DNA of 64,000 bases from Plasmopara viticola (lineage: Eukaryota > Oomycota > Peronosporomycetes > Peronosporales > Peronosporaceae): assembly GCA_001695595.3 (NCBI GenBank), contig MBPM02000002.1, positions 1,463,608 through 1,527,607 on the forward strand, read 5' to 3'. Shown here piece by piece: positions 1 through 13,195 of the stretch; within the stretch, counting starts at the first letter, position 1; the number at the start of each line of letters is the position of its first letter. The translations under genes were made by a program, and so were the position numbers. A model generated the notes under the pieces. The model saw nothing but the letters and a program-made list of their open reading frames with translations, was not told the DNA's origin and ran no database searches.

Positions 1-488
1 GATGCTTCGCTGATACCGATTGCTCTTGCTCAAGCTTTACTTCTGCTTTATATGGTATTGTCACAGGTGGTGGTGGGCTTCTTGCTGAAGCTTCAGCCTG
101 CATACATTCACAACGCCAAGACACCGAATTCTGGTGCCAACTCGTGCTTTGAGGCAGGTGCGTTCTTCATATTGAGTCGGTCACTCCGTCGATTGGTATT
201 CTAATGAGGTTTTGGATACCTATGTATGCGTGTACTCTGTATTGACCTCGCTTTGGTGCTGCGCGTGACTGTTTCTGGCCAATTCACTACTGCCTAGCCA
301 TGGTGTACGCCATCGTGATGGGTATTTGCTACACATTGTGGCAAAAACAAAAGCTCCGGACAAGCGAGCTGGATTTCCTGTCCGACACTCTTGCGTTCAA
401 ACGAGACCGCGCCTTCTATGGCTCTGAAGACTCAGATGAGGAGTTAACACTCGCAAAGAACATGTCTCCCATGCCGCGCATGGTGTAA
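1..488 (+). CDS. 3' end of a membrane-protein gene (partial)
   Basis: The window opens inside an exon read in frame 1 (1-157), followed by an intron (158-297, GTGCGT...CCTAG) and a last exon (298-488) ending in TAA. Joining the exons gives a continuous frame across a split Ala codon. The visible C-terminus has two hydrophobic stretches, one beginning LIPIALAQALLLLYMVLSQV and one beginning AMVYAIVMGICYTLW. A charged, Ser/Asp/Glu-rich tail (SEDSDEELTLAK) follows and is probably cytosolic. This suggests the end of a multi-pass membrane protein. I do not recognise the family and the 5' part lies outside the window. Confidence 0.6.
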
Positions 489-704
489 AAGTTTTGCAAC
501 TTATTTTGTTAAGATTATTTGCATATCCCACACTGTTTCAGTGGCCGCCCAAATGGTTTGACGCCCGCCTTTAACTGTCAGATACTTGGAAAGCTCCGCG
601 GAATTTTTCAGGAGCATTTCTGTGCTTTCACTGTAGTCTATTTCTATGTAATTTACCTTGATTTACCCGATCGACAGCCATAATAGATCTTAGTAAGTTA
701 AAAT

Positions 705-712
705 TCATTTCC
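705..712 (+). promoter_or_regulatory. Possible oomycete initiator (Inr) element
   Basis: TCATTTCC lies 4 bases before the USP start codon and matches the oomycete initiator pattern (YCAYTYY followed by pyrimidines). If used, the 5' UTR would be very short. This rests on pattern match only. Confidence 0.3.
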
Positions 713-715
713 AAC

Positions 716-3700
716 ATGAACGACGGGCCTACTGATCTCTCAGCAGCGGGTTGGGATTTAAGCGACGACGAAGAGCTCGTGACTTCTCGTGAGCAGCATC
801 GCGTGCAGGTTTCTTCTGTGCTCAAGCAGCTACCACGTGTCCAGGACGAGAACGAAGACGACGCTGCGCCTACAGTCACAAGCAGTGTGCAATCCACAGC
901 GCTGACGACGTACAGCGCATCAGGCTCAGACGATCTCTACGACCACTCAGGCTATACAAGCAACGGTAACAGCAGCTACGGTAGTTGTGGGACCTACAGT
1001 CGGTCTAAAAAGGTCTTTACGGGCCTCTCAAATCAGGGTGCCACGTGTTATATGAACAGCCTGCTCCAGAGCATGTTTATGACGCCAGAATTTCGTCAGG
1101 GACTGTACAATTGGACATGCTATCGGGATATGAAAACGACGGACGAGAGAAGGGAGCCAGAGAACAATGAAGAGGATGGGGACAATGAAGAAGAGGCAGA
1201 CGAAGACAATATTCCTCTACAGCTTCAGAAACTCTTTGCCAAGCTGCAGCTGACGACACAGGATTCGATTTCTACGAAAGCACTGACGAAAAGTTTTGGC
1301 TGGACGGGAGCGGATGTGTTTCAGCAACACGATGTACAGGAACTGTGCAGGGTCCTGCTCGATGCTTTGGAAAAGTCGTTTAAAGGCACTGTGAATGAAA
1401 ATCTAGTGAATGACATGTATCAGGGATCGCTTAAAGATTACGTACAGTGCTACGAATGTCGATATGAGAGCTCTAGGATTGATCATTTTTTAGATTTGTC
1501 GCTCGTGATTCGACCTTTTGGCTCGACCGAGATGATGAAGACGGTGGAAGAAGCCATTGAGCTCTTTTTACGACCGGAAGTGTTACAAGGTGAAAACCAG
1601 TGGATGTGTGATCGATGCAAAGTGAAACGGAACGCTATCAAGGGGCTCAAGTTCTCCAAGTTGCCGTATATTTTGATGCTGCAGCTTAAACGCTTTGACT
1701 TTGACTATGCCACGATGAATCGCATCAAGCTACACAATGAGGTGACGTTTCCAAAATATTTGGATATGAATTCGTACGTGAGTGGTGAAAATGGCGGTGC
1801 TCGTGGGAAAGTTGCTCGAAAAATGTCAATAGAACGCCACGAGCTGGAAGGGAAGCACCATCACAGTTTTTTAGAAGATACGGTCCCCCCTTTGCCTGCT
1901 TCACCGCCCTTAACATCTGGATCCGCTGCGATGCATGACCGTGTGCGTCGTCTCTCGTCTATGGATGAGTCACAACCGGCGACATTCAATGACGGCTTTG
2001 GCGGTGGCGTTGATGACGATGCAGACGGTGCCACTTCATTTGACACTTGGAGCTCGACATTTGATCCGGAAATCATGATTAAGCGGTCGGGCCCTCATGT
2101 CTACGAGCTCTACTCGGTTCTCGTTCACTCTGGCAGTGCGCTTGGAGGACATTATTATGCATACATCAAATCGTTGGAGACGCGTAAGTGGTACAATTTT
2201 AATGACTCGAACGTGAGCGAGATTTCAGATACGGAGTTGAAAAATGCCTTTGGGGGTGCCAGTGGCTCTGGCTACAGTATGCGCTACAGTACGTGCGCGT
2301 ACATGCTAATGTATCGTCTTGTTGATGCCGACAAGAATGTAAATGTGATTTGGCCGGAAAACGTGCCGCAGTATTTGAAAGACAAGATCCGTGCAGACGA
2401 GGAAAAGATTTATAGGCTCGAGCAGGAACGGATTGAGATGGCCAAAAAGGTGCAGGTCAAGTTTTTCATGAAGGGGGTCAAGCCTAGGAATATTGAGAAA
2501 GCGATTCATGTTTACAAGACGGCAACAATTCGCGAAGTTCTAGAGACGGTGTGCGAGGAATTTGCTAAGGATAAAGATGCCGAGATGCCATCGTTAGACA
2601 ATGTGCGACTGCGGGGGTACAATGACTACAATTGCCTGCTTTCGGATACGTACAACGATAAGGAGGATGTTACTCTGTCATCGTTAGGAGTATATCCTGG
2701 CCAGCAGATGTTTCTTGAGGTGAAGAACGAGAATGAGGTGTGGGAGGATTATGACCCGACGAAGCTTCAACTCTTCGTTCGTCGTTTTTCGAAGTTGGAC
2801 GCCGCGCATTCGGGCAGCAGGACATCTCGCAGCGTCTTCATGGCAAGGTGTGTTCAGCTCGACGAACATGCAAACGTGGGATCACTTTGCGCTCTCATTG
2901 CCAAGAAGTTTTTAGTCTCTGCTGACCGAAAGATTCGTCTTATTAAGAAGAGTGCCACCACGTACAGCATTTCTGCAGCCAAAATTCTCAACGCGAATGA
3001 CGATGAGTGCACACGAAATTTGCGCTTAAAGATGGACTTGCACTTGACGAATGGCAATGAATTGTATTTTGAGGAGACATCTGATCTTCGACTACCTTCA
3101 CCAGCTGAGGCATTCTTTGAGCGTGAGGCGAACATGATTACAGTCAACTTTAAGTATTTGACGAGCCCAGCAGAGCCGATTCGCATTGACCGAAGAGAGA
3201 CTATTCGTTCATTAAAAGAGCGGATTAGTGCCAAAATCGATCTTCCTCCAAATAAATTCAAGCTTCTTCGCGGCATTAACAGCGCTGGCGTTGAGATTAA
3301 GGCCATTGATAGCACTCTGTCCAAATTGTCGATTGGCTCAAACCACACGGTCTTTGCGTTGGAAGGTACCCCGTTAAACACGGGTGAGTACAACTTCAGA
3401 CTGATGTTTTACAATGCTTTAAACGCGAAATCAGCGACTCCAGAGAGCGACATGAACAGCCATCCGCACACCACACCTTGTAATCGTGAGGATTTGTTTG
3501 ACATTGAGGAGGTGCTCGTCACAACAGGAAAGGATGATGCTTCACTAGCGTTTGTGAGCCAAGTGGTTATTAGCGAGGAAATGCTGGTGGATGACATTCG
3601 CACCAAAGTCTGGAATGTACTGGTCACTAAAAGAATTGTGCAGATTGATGACCGGAAGGTGACCCCGTCTCACATCCGGCTGCGTGATTTGCGTCAGAAT

Positions 3701-4498
3701 ACAATGACGAGCGTGCTGGTGAATGGTCAAAAGCTGGTAGAAGCGTCGAAGCTTGCAGTGTACGAAGGCAGGAGTATTGTGGCAGAAGTGTTATCCGAAC
3801 CAGAGACCTTGGCCATAAACCACCGAATTGTTGAATTCGTGTACGTGAATCGCGCCACATGGCGATTTGACAAAAGCCTGCGGCGAGAGGTGATAATTGC
3901 CACTTCAGAGGAAACCGATCATCCTGATACGTATTTGGCAAATGCTGCAAGTGCTGCACTGTCGATCCCAGCAGAGCGTTTAGTATTTGCACTTGTTCCG
4001 TACCACCGCGAATCAATCGATATTCTTGAAGTGGTCTCCTATGAGTTTAGATCCGCCGCTGCGGTTGGGCAACAGGAACCCGAGTACCAAGAGCTCTTTC
4101 TTGTCATCGATACAAATGTACACATGGCACACATGAATAATCATGAGCGCCAGCTCATTCAAACCTTTTTGGCCGAGAAAAGTGAAGAAAAGTCGCGGAT
4201 ATCGCGGGCCAAATATTCTTCCAGTAATAGTAACTCTTACCAGTATCAAAAACCCAAGGAAGCCGCGTTGGTCATTCGAACTCGATCAAGAACAAGCGAG
4301 CATAGAGGAGCTGGAAGCGTTGGCAGCAGCAATGGCAAAACTTCGAACGGTGTGAGTATTCGCACGCCCACTCGTCGGGCTGAAAAGGCCATGGCGCATC
4401 ACCATGCTTCCTCTGACACGGACGACGAGGAAGAGAACGACTTTATGACGGGAAAGACTGAACCTTTAGACATGGACCTCTTAGGCGACTTGTCCTAA
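716..4498 (+). CDS. USP47: Ubiquitin carboxyl-terminal hydrolase, USP47-like
   Basis: This intronless 1260-aa cysteine protease should remove ubiquitin from substrates. The Cys box GLSNQGATCYMNSLLQ puts the nucleophile at C111, and the His box GGHYYAYI puts the catalytic His at H479, followed by WYNFND with the Asn/Asp position. Between them are the USP47-typical stretches QQHDVQELCRVLLDALE, the zinc-ribbon cysteines (CYEC...CDRC) and LQLKRFDFDYATMNRIKL. An unstructured insert of about 110 residues, rich in Ser and acid, interrupts the catalytic domain before the His box. After the catalytic core come about 700 residues with several ubiquitin-like stretches, as in animal USP47. The C-terminus is basic then acidic. 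The start follows an initiator-like box. Its 3' end faces the kinesin gene, 147 bp away. Family assignment is firm; one-to-one orthology with USP47 is inference. Confidence 0.9.
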   Translation: MNDGPTDLSAAGWDLSDDEELVTSREQHRVQVSSVLKQLPRVQDENEDDAAPTVTSSVQSTALTTYSASGSDDLYDHSGYTSNGNSSYGSCGTYSRSKKVFTGLSNQGATCYMNSLLQSMFMTPEFRQGLYNWTCYRDMKTTDERREPENNEEDGDNEEEADEDNIPLQLQKLFAKLQLTTQDSISTKALTKSFGWTGADVFQQHDVQELCRVLLDALEKSFKGTVNENLVNDMYQGSLKDYVQCYECRYESSRIDHFLDLSLVIRPFGSTEMMKTVEEAIELFLRPEVLQGENQWMCDRCKVKRNAIKGLKFSKLPYILMLQLKRFDFDYATMNRIKLHNEVTFPKYLDMNSYVSGENGGARGKVARKMSIERHELEGKHHHSFLEDTVPPLPASPPLTSGSAAMHDRVRRLSSMDESQPATFNDGFGGGVDDDADGATSFDTWSSTFDPEIMIKRSGPHVYELYSVLVHSGSALGGHYYAYIKSLETRKWYNFNDSNVSEISDTELKNAFGGASGSGYSMRYSTCAYMLMYRLVDADKNVNVIWPENVPQYLKDKIRADEEKIYRLEQERIEMAKKVQVKFFMKGVKPRNIEKAIHVYKTATIREVLETVCEEFAKDKDAEMPSLDNVRLRGYNDYNCLLSDTYNDKEDVTLSSLGVYPGQQMFLEVKNENEVWEDYDPTKLQLFVRRFSKLDAAHSGSRTSRSVFMARCVQLDEHANVGSLCALIAKKFLVSADRKIRLIKKSATTYSISAAKILNANDDECTRNLRLKMDLHLTNGNELYFEETSDLRLPSPAEAFFEREANMITVNFKYLTSPAEPIRIDRRETIRSLKERISAKIDLPPNKFKLLRGINSAGVEIKAIDSTLSKLSIGSNHTVFALEGTPLNTGEYNFRLMFYNALNAKSATPESDMNSHPHTTPCNREDLFDIEEVLVTTGKDDASLAFVSQVVISEEMLVDDIRTKVWNVLVTKRIVQIDDRKVTPSHIRLRDLRQNTMTSVLVNGQKLVEASKLAVYEGRSIVAEVLSEPETLAINHRIVEFVYVNRATWRFDKSLRREVIIATSEETDHPDTYLANAASAALSIPAERLVFALVPYHRESIDILEVVSYEFRSAAAVGQQEPEYQELFLVIDTNVHMAHMNNHERQLIQTFLAEKSEEKSRISRAKYSSSNSNSYQYQKPKEAALVIRTRSRTSEHRGAGSVGSSNGKTSNGVSIRTPTRRAEKAMAHHHASSDTDDEEENDFMTGKTEPLDMDLLGDLS

Positions 4499-4645
4499 CC
4501 GACCAAGGTTCCGATACTTAGCGTGGATTCGCAACAGTCGTGAGTTCTAAGTAAATAATTGATTTTGATGAATAATAATAGGCAGCTAAAATGACATGCA
4601 TCCAGTGATCACTGATTCCAACCGACAGTAGCCAAAACCTTCAAT

Positions 4646-7506
4646 TCAAGCAGGAACCTCCGTGCAGGAACCTTCGGATGGCGTTGGTCTTTTCGGAGTG
4701 GATGGAACGAAAGATGTGATCGCAAGGTCAGCAGTTCCCTCATGGAAATTGCCGCCACTATCGGCAACCTTACGATTTCGGCATTTAGTCAAGTTGCACG
4801 AGCATCCATCGCCACAAAGAAGACACCGCAACTTGCACTCGCATGCTTTAGTTGCACATTTCCCGTGGCACGAGCAGCAAAAAACTGCGTCAGCCTTGCC
4901 GACTTCGTCCATGGCAGCACCACTTGTTGACTGTTTCACCGTCGTGCCGCCCCCTTTCCTCCTCTTCGTGCGTCTACAGGAATGTTGCTCGTTCTCTACG
5001 TAATCCGGATCCGCATCATTGTTGTCCGCTTCTTCGTCGCTACTGCTGAATAAACTTTCAATCCTTTCATACGACTCCCGTTGTTTGCGCTTCTTTAACT
5101 TCTTCTTTGTACTCTGATGCTGCAAATCTTCAAGCTTCTTCACCGTTTCCCCAACTTCCTCTTTCAGCTTCAACACGTTTTTACTCAAACTTTGTCGCTC
5201 AGCACTCAGCTTCTTGATCGCGGCGTCTTGAATCATACGGCAGCTCGAAAGGGTCCAAAACTCTTCCTTGCAATCCAATAGCGTATCAACAAGATACCGA
5301 ATCAGATCGTGACAAGTGTCGACCTGTGCGGGAAAAAGACCGGGTGGAAGCGATACTTTTTTATCAATACTCGCCAGCTTCTGCTGAAGAATACGGATGT
5401 TATCTGTCTTGTTGCGCAAGTCTCTCTGCAAAATAGCAAGCTGATCGACGTTTTCAGCCGATGGCAAGGCCTTCACTCGTGCTTTTTCCAAAGCTAGTGC
5501 TTTCCGGTCAGCAACGTTCTCACACACTGCTTCCTTTGCGACAAAAATCGCCTCATAGGACGCTACCACCTGGTGCAATAGCTTTGTAATCATCTCCATC
5601 GATTGGGATTTGGAGTCTTGAGCTAAATTTTTACAAGACGAACGCACTGTTCTCGTTGCTTTAGATAAATCCGTGTTTGTCGTCCTGATTGAAGGTACAT
5701 TTTCGACGTGACTACGCTTTAATGGTTTAATCTCATCGTTTCGTTGCGCAGCAATGTTTTCCTTCGAGGCGATAGACCTCTGCCTTTGAAAATCCCTCAG
5801 TTGCTCCAATCGAGATAAATGCCTGTTTTTGCTACCCCAGTCATACTGTTCATCTTGTACGCCAGCTTCTGCTTCAGACTTTACGGTAAAATCTAAAATT
5901 TGACTCAACTTGCGTATGCTTGACTCTTCGTGCACTGGATTCGTCAGCTCATTTGCAATCCTTTTCCACTTATCTTTAGCATTATTCGCTTGGCGAAGTT
6001 CATTCTTAAGCTTGCAATTTTCCTGCTGCAATAAACTTATGTCCGACCCAAAGTGCATTGGTGAGAGAGCTGAACCAGCTACAACGCCTTGCGTTTGTTG
6101 AGAAAGTTGCAAACGCACGATCTCAAGCTGTTGTTTCAAAAACGCCACGTAATTTCCAGCTGTGTGCTCCTTATTAATCACGGACTTGTTTACAATATTG
6201 CGAGTTCGCGAGGCATACCGAAGTGTGTTAGATGTCTCCTCATAATTGACATCAGCGGGACTAACGCACGCAATCATAAGCGTCTTGCTATTACCTCCAA
6301 GACTATCCTGTAGCAGACGCGTCAGCTTCGAATCTCGGTACGGAATATGCACATTCTCCAAATTTGTACGACTGCGTTCACACAACGCATTGATCACGTT
6401 GCCAAGTGCAAGCAGTCCACGGTTAATGTTCACACCCTCTTTGAAGCGTGCACCTACTGAATTCGTGCGACGAACGCGTTCCGAGCCAGCCAAATCTACT
6501 AAGTGAAACTTTGAGTATCGCGTTTCCGTGCCACCTTCCACAGCACGAACGTTGTAATGTTCCATAGTAATCGTGCAGACTGCATGAGAACGACTGGATT
6601 GGCTGTTCATGCACGTTGACGCAGTAGCGCGAAGCAGTGCTCCAGACCGCAGCAAGCTTTCAGCTGTGTCAGCCGAGTCAACACTGTGTTCACTGAGTCC
6701 ATTGACGACAATGCCACGGTTCCCATCACCGCGTACTGACAACCCTGAGCTGGTCGGCAGTGTATCGGACGAATCATTGGCAAGTAAATCTCGAATTTCT
6801 TCGTTTAAAATCTGCAAAAAAAGACACACACATCAGCAATGAAACGGTGCTTCAAATTAAGCATCCATACCTCCAAATACGACAGTTTAAGCACAAAATG
6901 CTTCGGACTTGCAAAGGCGTTTTTTCGCTCGAAAATCTGCTCAAATTGAATTAAATTAAATGTTTTCTAGATCCATTTGCAACCTTTTCCACTCTTACTT
7001 TTTCAATCACGCGCGAGATGATGCCGCGATCACCTAAAGCAACACTTGACGCAAAGTCGTTGCCCATCGTGTATCTTTGCATCACGGCCCACGACATTTT
7101 TTAATCATCACACCGCATAAGGTTCTCAAAACGCCACTCACGTCTTGCCGGATCCCGTCTGTCCGTAGGCAAACACCGTCGCATTGTACCCATCAAAGTA
7201 CTGATCGATCATCGGCAACACTAAATTTGTGAACACGCTATCCTGCAGTAAATTCAATGCACCAAAAAGATACGTCAGCACATCGCAATCTTGCAAACAA
7301 TAGTGCCACTCAAATACCTGCTGCGTGGTTTCTGGAAATGCTGCATCAAAGTCGTACTGCTTCTCGGCCAGCACGACACTACCGTCCACTACGTTTACAC
7401 AAACTTCCGAGCCTTGTGATGACTCATTGACACTCAGTGGTCGAATACGCACGGCCACTTGCACGGCGTCGTGATCAGTCTTCGGCCCGCCTGCCTCTCG
7501 CGCCAT
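4646..7506 (-). CDS. KIF4: Kinesin-4 / KIF4-type chromokinesin
   Basis: The gene has five exons on the minus strand (7506-7318, 7242-7142, 7074-6999, 6936-6871, 6811-4646), giving about 865 aa. The motor domain is N-terminal: VAVRIRPLS, the P-loop GQTGSGKT split by an intron (Lys about residue 96), YLEILNEEIRDLL across an exon junction, NSQSSRSHA (switch I), VDLAGSER (switch II) and YRDSKLTRLLQDSLGGN. Coiled coil and basic stretches follow. A C-terminal cysteine-rich domain (CSCHGKCATKACECK through CSCNLTKCRNR) resembles the DNA- and iron-sulfur-linked domain of KIF4 chromokinesins. It should bind microtubules and perhaps chromatin during mitosis and cytokinesis. At about 865 aa it is shorter than animal KIF4 (about 1230), mainly in the coiled coil. 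The first intron is 75 bp and stop-free, so an apparent longer exon exists. It is divergent from the Dsc3-like gene. Confidence 0.88.
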
Positions 7507-7733
7507 CGCTGTGGATGTTTGAAATCCTTCTCTTTAAAATGAATTTCTTCTCAAAATTTGTCAAAAAAGATTGTTATATTTTTCACCAATCGTAAGGCGA
7601 AAATCCAACTGGCTTGTGCCGCCCCTATCCACTTCGAGCAGAAAAGTCCGCATTGACTAATTTACACGGCGAGGAGGCGGCGCGGAGCGGTCGTGGAAGG
7701 CGTGCGAGCGCCTTATTGATTTAGTCAAGGAGC

Positions 7734-8926
7734 ATGATGGAGCCAGAGCGCACAGAGAATCTGTCGGAGGAGAAGCCTCTGGTAGGAATAGTCCTTACCC
7801 CCATTTGAGCTGGGTTGCATGTTGAAGATGCGAAATGACTTTTTGACGTGTTATTTTGATAATGACATTTTTTTCTTATAATGTTTTTTTATGTAGCTGT
7901 CGGAGGAAGCTGTGAGGATCACGATTAATGAAACCAGTGCCAGCATGATTATACTAAAAGTCAAGACACTTAGCGAGAAGCCACTGCGGGTGGAGATTGT
8001 GCACTCGGCAAGCGTGGCGGAGCTCAAGGAGCTTGTGAAGAAGAAGATGAATGCTGAGGGCAAGTTTTTGCGTCTGATTCATCAAGGCAAGATGCTGTCA
8101 GATGACAAGGCCACGTTAGAAAGCTGCAAGGTTCAAGATGATGATTTTGTTCACTGTGCGATCAGCGCGGCACCTCCCAAAGCGGTAGTTAACCAGGTTA
8201 GAAGGAGACTCGTGACCAAAAGGTTTCGATGACATATTGTCGTAAGTTTACACTTTAAATTGTGTGACAGATGGCGGCTACAGCTATCGAAGTAGAAGAG
8301 CGAGACGATGTCACTACGAGAAGAGGCTTTGATCGACTCCGCGATCGACTTAGTCGAGAGGAAATACAGGCCTTGCGTCTGTATTTTTATCCGCAGCTCT
8401 CTGTGTACATTAGTCAGGCAGAACGCGTTCCTGGTGAAAGCAGTGAGGATCGGATATATCGATTGGAAGAGGAGTGGATGGCCTCGCAAGGACCGCAGTC
8501 CGAGTTTGGTATGACGTATGCTTTAGTGATATGCTGGTATTGATAATTGACACGAGTTTGTCTGTTTGTGATTGGTTGCCCTTACAGCACTCAATGTTGT
8601 GCCAACGGCGCGCATTGCGGTGGATACGCAAATCGATATGAACAATATGAGCAATTCCATTTTGGCAGCAGACAATGAAGGTACTGGCACTGAATTTCTA
8701 TGGGGGTTCTTAATGGGCCTTTTGCTTGGTGTATTTATGCTTTTAATGGTAAGTTTAATAGCTCTCCTGATATTGGCAAGTTCGCATCTGATGCCACTGC
8801 TTGTGTGCCATTTTGATTTACTAGCTTCTTGATCGATCCGTTCCTCGCAAGCAAAAGGTTGGCTTGCTGCTTGGTGTGAGCATGAACTTCTTCTTGAGTG
8901 TTGTACCACGTGCAGTGTCCGACTAA
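7734..8926 (+). CDS. Ubiquitin-like domain membrane protein, Dsc3-type E3 ligase subunit
   Basis: Five exons (7734-7781, 7897-8196, 8271-8508, 8588-8748, 8825-8926) join in phase to 282 aa. The N-terminus has a ubiquitin-like fold (MIILKVKTLSEKPLRVEI, then FLRLIHQGKMLSDDKATLES). A middle region is rich in charged helices. The C-terminus has two membrane segments, FLWGFLMGLLLGVFMLLM and VGLLLGVSMNFFLSVV, separated by a short basic loop. This layout (Ubl, linker, two TM helices with a GF-GLLLG pattern) is that of subunit 3 of the Golgi/ER Dsc E3 ligase, which acts in membrane-protein degradation and in fungi in SREBP cleavage; TMUB-like proteins are the alternative. Two ATGs lie in tandem at 7734 and 7737, so the start is uncertain by one residue. 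It shares a 227-bp divergent upstream region with the kinesin. Confidence 0.8.
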
Positions 8927-9108
8927 TAGAGTACGCTGCGTACTGCGCTACTGACTGTTTCTAATATATCAAAAGCCTGCATTATTCGTTATTTTATACA
9001 TTTTCGCCATTCAGTTTTTAAAAATTGTGTCACAAAACACCATTTCTGCTTTTCACCAGAGAATCAGTAAGGGAGGGCACTCAGTGCTTCTGCTTTGCCG
9101 CTGCTGCC

Positions 9109-10338
9109 ATGTTATCGGTCAACCAGAAGTTGGAACAGAAACTGATTCCCGAGCAGGACGACCAGAATTGTGCTTCACAGGCAATAACACCGGAGAGTAA
9201 GAGACGTAAACGCACTTCTGCTGGATCAAACACGGGTAAAGAACTTACCGTGGATCAGAAGGCGGTCGTCAAAATGTATGTGACGCGCGACTCAGCGGAC
9301 GGCGTTAAGTGCTGTTATTGCGCCAAGGAGATCACATCTCGCAATGTGGATCGATGGGCATCGCATTTGCGTGGCTGTGTCAAAACGCCAGACGACATAA
9401 AAGTACAGATTCAGCCGACCCGCGGCGCTGCAACATCACCTTCCGAGAGCAACACTTCAATTCCTTTGCACACTGGTTTTCAGACGAGAAAGACAGAGGT
9501 TATGTCGACGTCAGACACTGGAGCACCGACGACGATTCCGATGGCGCCTAATCTCATGGGCTCCAGCTACAACGAGGTCTTCAAAGTGCACGTGTCGAAA
9601 GATTACATGAAGTTTAACGCCGCGCATTTCATTGCATATAAGGTTTGAAGTGTGTTTATTTTAATTGCGGTGGACGGAGTGGTAACAAATTGGTCACATC
9701 GTGTATTAAGGGCTTTCGCGAGAAGCTGCATGGACACAATTACCGCCTGGCCGTCACAATTACTGGACAAGTTGGACCGGATGGTTACGTGGTAGACTTT
9801 GGAGAGATTAAGAAAATCTCGCGCGTCATTTGCTCGGATCTGAACGAATCGTTTCTTGTGCCGATGAACAGCGATGCTTTAAAGGTAAGAAGACGAGGAT
9901 TTGATGGTGCTCAATATTCGGTATTAAGTTCTGGTGTCGTGTTTGTTGCGCTTTATAGATTTCTTTTGATGGCACGAACGTACACATATTAACGGAAGAC
10001 ATGGCTAAGTTCAGTTTCCCGAAAGGGGACTGCTCACTGTTGCCGATTGTGCACTCTTCGGCCGAAGAATTGGCCATTTATATTGTACGTGGCACAACTT
10101 CTATATACCATCTTGTCAATTTCTGACGCGTATCTCTGGTGCATTTCATGTAGAGTAATCAACTCATCGACGCTTTCACGCTCGTTGCCCTTTTGGTATG
10201 GATAGTTGCATACTTTTTGCTCACAGCATCGTTTTAATGATTTGCTGTTGATAGGACCGCGGAGTGCGAAAGATCGAGGTTAGCATCTCAGAGGCTAATC
10301 AACAGTTTGCTGCATATGAGCGCACAATTTTTGCGTAG
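9109..10338 (+). CDS. BED-type zinc finger fused to a PTPS/QueD-like domain
   Basis: Five exons (9109-9642, 9711-9884, 9959-10084, 10154-10195, 10255-10338) give 319 aa. The N-terminus has a basic stretch (ESKRRKR) and a BED-like finger, C68-x2-C71...H86-x3-C90, that would bind zinc and perhaps DNA. From about residue 160 it matches 6-pyruvoyl-tetrahydropterin synthase: FNAAHF, LHGHNY, YVVDFGEIKK, and SSAEELA near the end. The three zinc-ligand histidines are present (H173, H185, H187). The usual catalytic Cys before HGH is not seen; Glu182 is near that place, as reported for PTPS-III enzymes of folate synthesis. The usual LDH motif is also missing, replaced by DLNESFL at 221-227. Activity therefore cannot be assumed. 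An in-frame upstream start at 9025 would add 28 residues. Confidence 0.8.
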
Positions 10339-10686
10339 AAGGCAATGTTGAAGCGAGAAATAAGTTTTGGGTTCTACTGTTAAAGTAACGCATTTAGATT
10401 ATTTCCACTGGGTTGAAATCTCAAAAAACAATTTTATTTGACACACACAACTTTTTGTATAAAACGTAAGCTTTTTGACAGACTAGTAAAAACAAAGGAA
10501 AGGACTGCTAAATCTTTCAAGTAAAGCGAGGTTTTTTGCTCCACCGGCTACGCCATGATTGGTTAAATTCTAAATGCTCACCAGCCAACCAACGCTTTGC
10601 CTCTTCCCCGTCCAAAATGATTGCCTTCTGCCTCTGAAACTTAGTCACTCGACGAAACGACCACGAATAAGACAAACACTCTTGAA
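10339..10686. other. Intergenic region upstream of the helicase gene
   Basis: This 348-bp spacer holds the presumed 3' UTR of the PTPS-fusion gene and the promoter of the helicase gene. I see no RNA gene or repeat in it. Confidence 0.5.
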
Positions 10687-12894
<2,208 letters not shown>

Positions 12895-13195
12895 ATAAAA
12901 TACTGGCTGAAACAGTAGTCTGAATCACGTTCTCTACGGCTTGTTGTTTAAGCCGAGCACATTTGCTGAACTCTTTTCCTTTGCAGCGAGAAAATACACG
13001 GTGTACGACGAAAAAAGCACGACATTAAAAGCGTAGTATGACATAACAGTGAATTACACCCCTTCTTTGAGATGAAGTAGAATTTACTTTTTCAACAATG
13101 TCAAAACTAATGTCGGGATACTAGAAATGCTCGACAAAAACAACCAGAGTGGATTTGGATTCTGGGCTCAGCGACTATTGTGTCGAGAGCGCGAG
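12895..13195. other. Intergenic region downstream of the helicase gene
   Basis: This is presumed 3' UTR and flanking DNA. No feature is recognised. Confidence 0.4.

Noticed and set aside
2854..3393. 179-codon minus-strand frame opposite the USP gene
   Set aside because: It is antisense to well-supported coding sequence and has no motif; a shadow frame.
6812..6829. Start codon at 6829 for a separate second kinesin ORF
   Set aside because: It lies in an intron; the exon begins at 6811 and joins upstream motor exons in phase.
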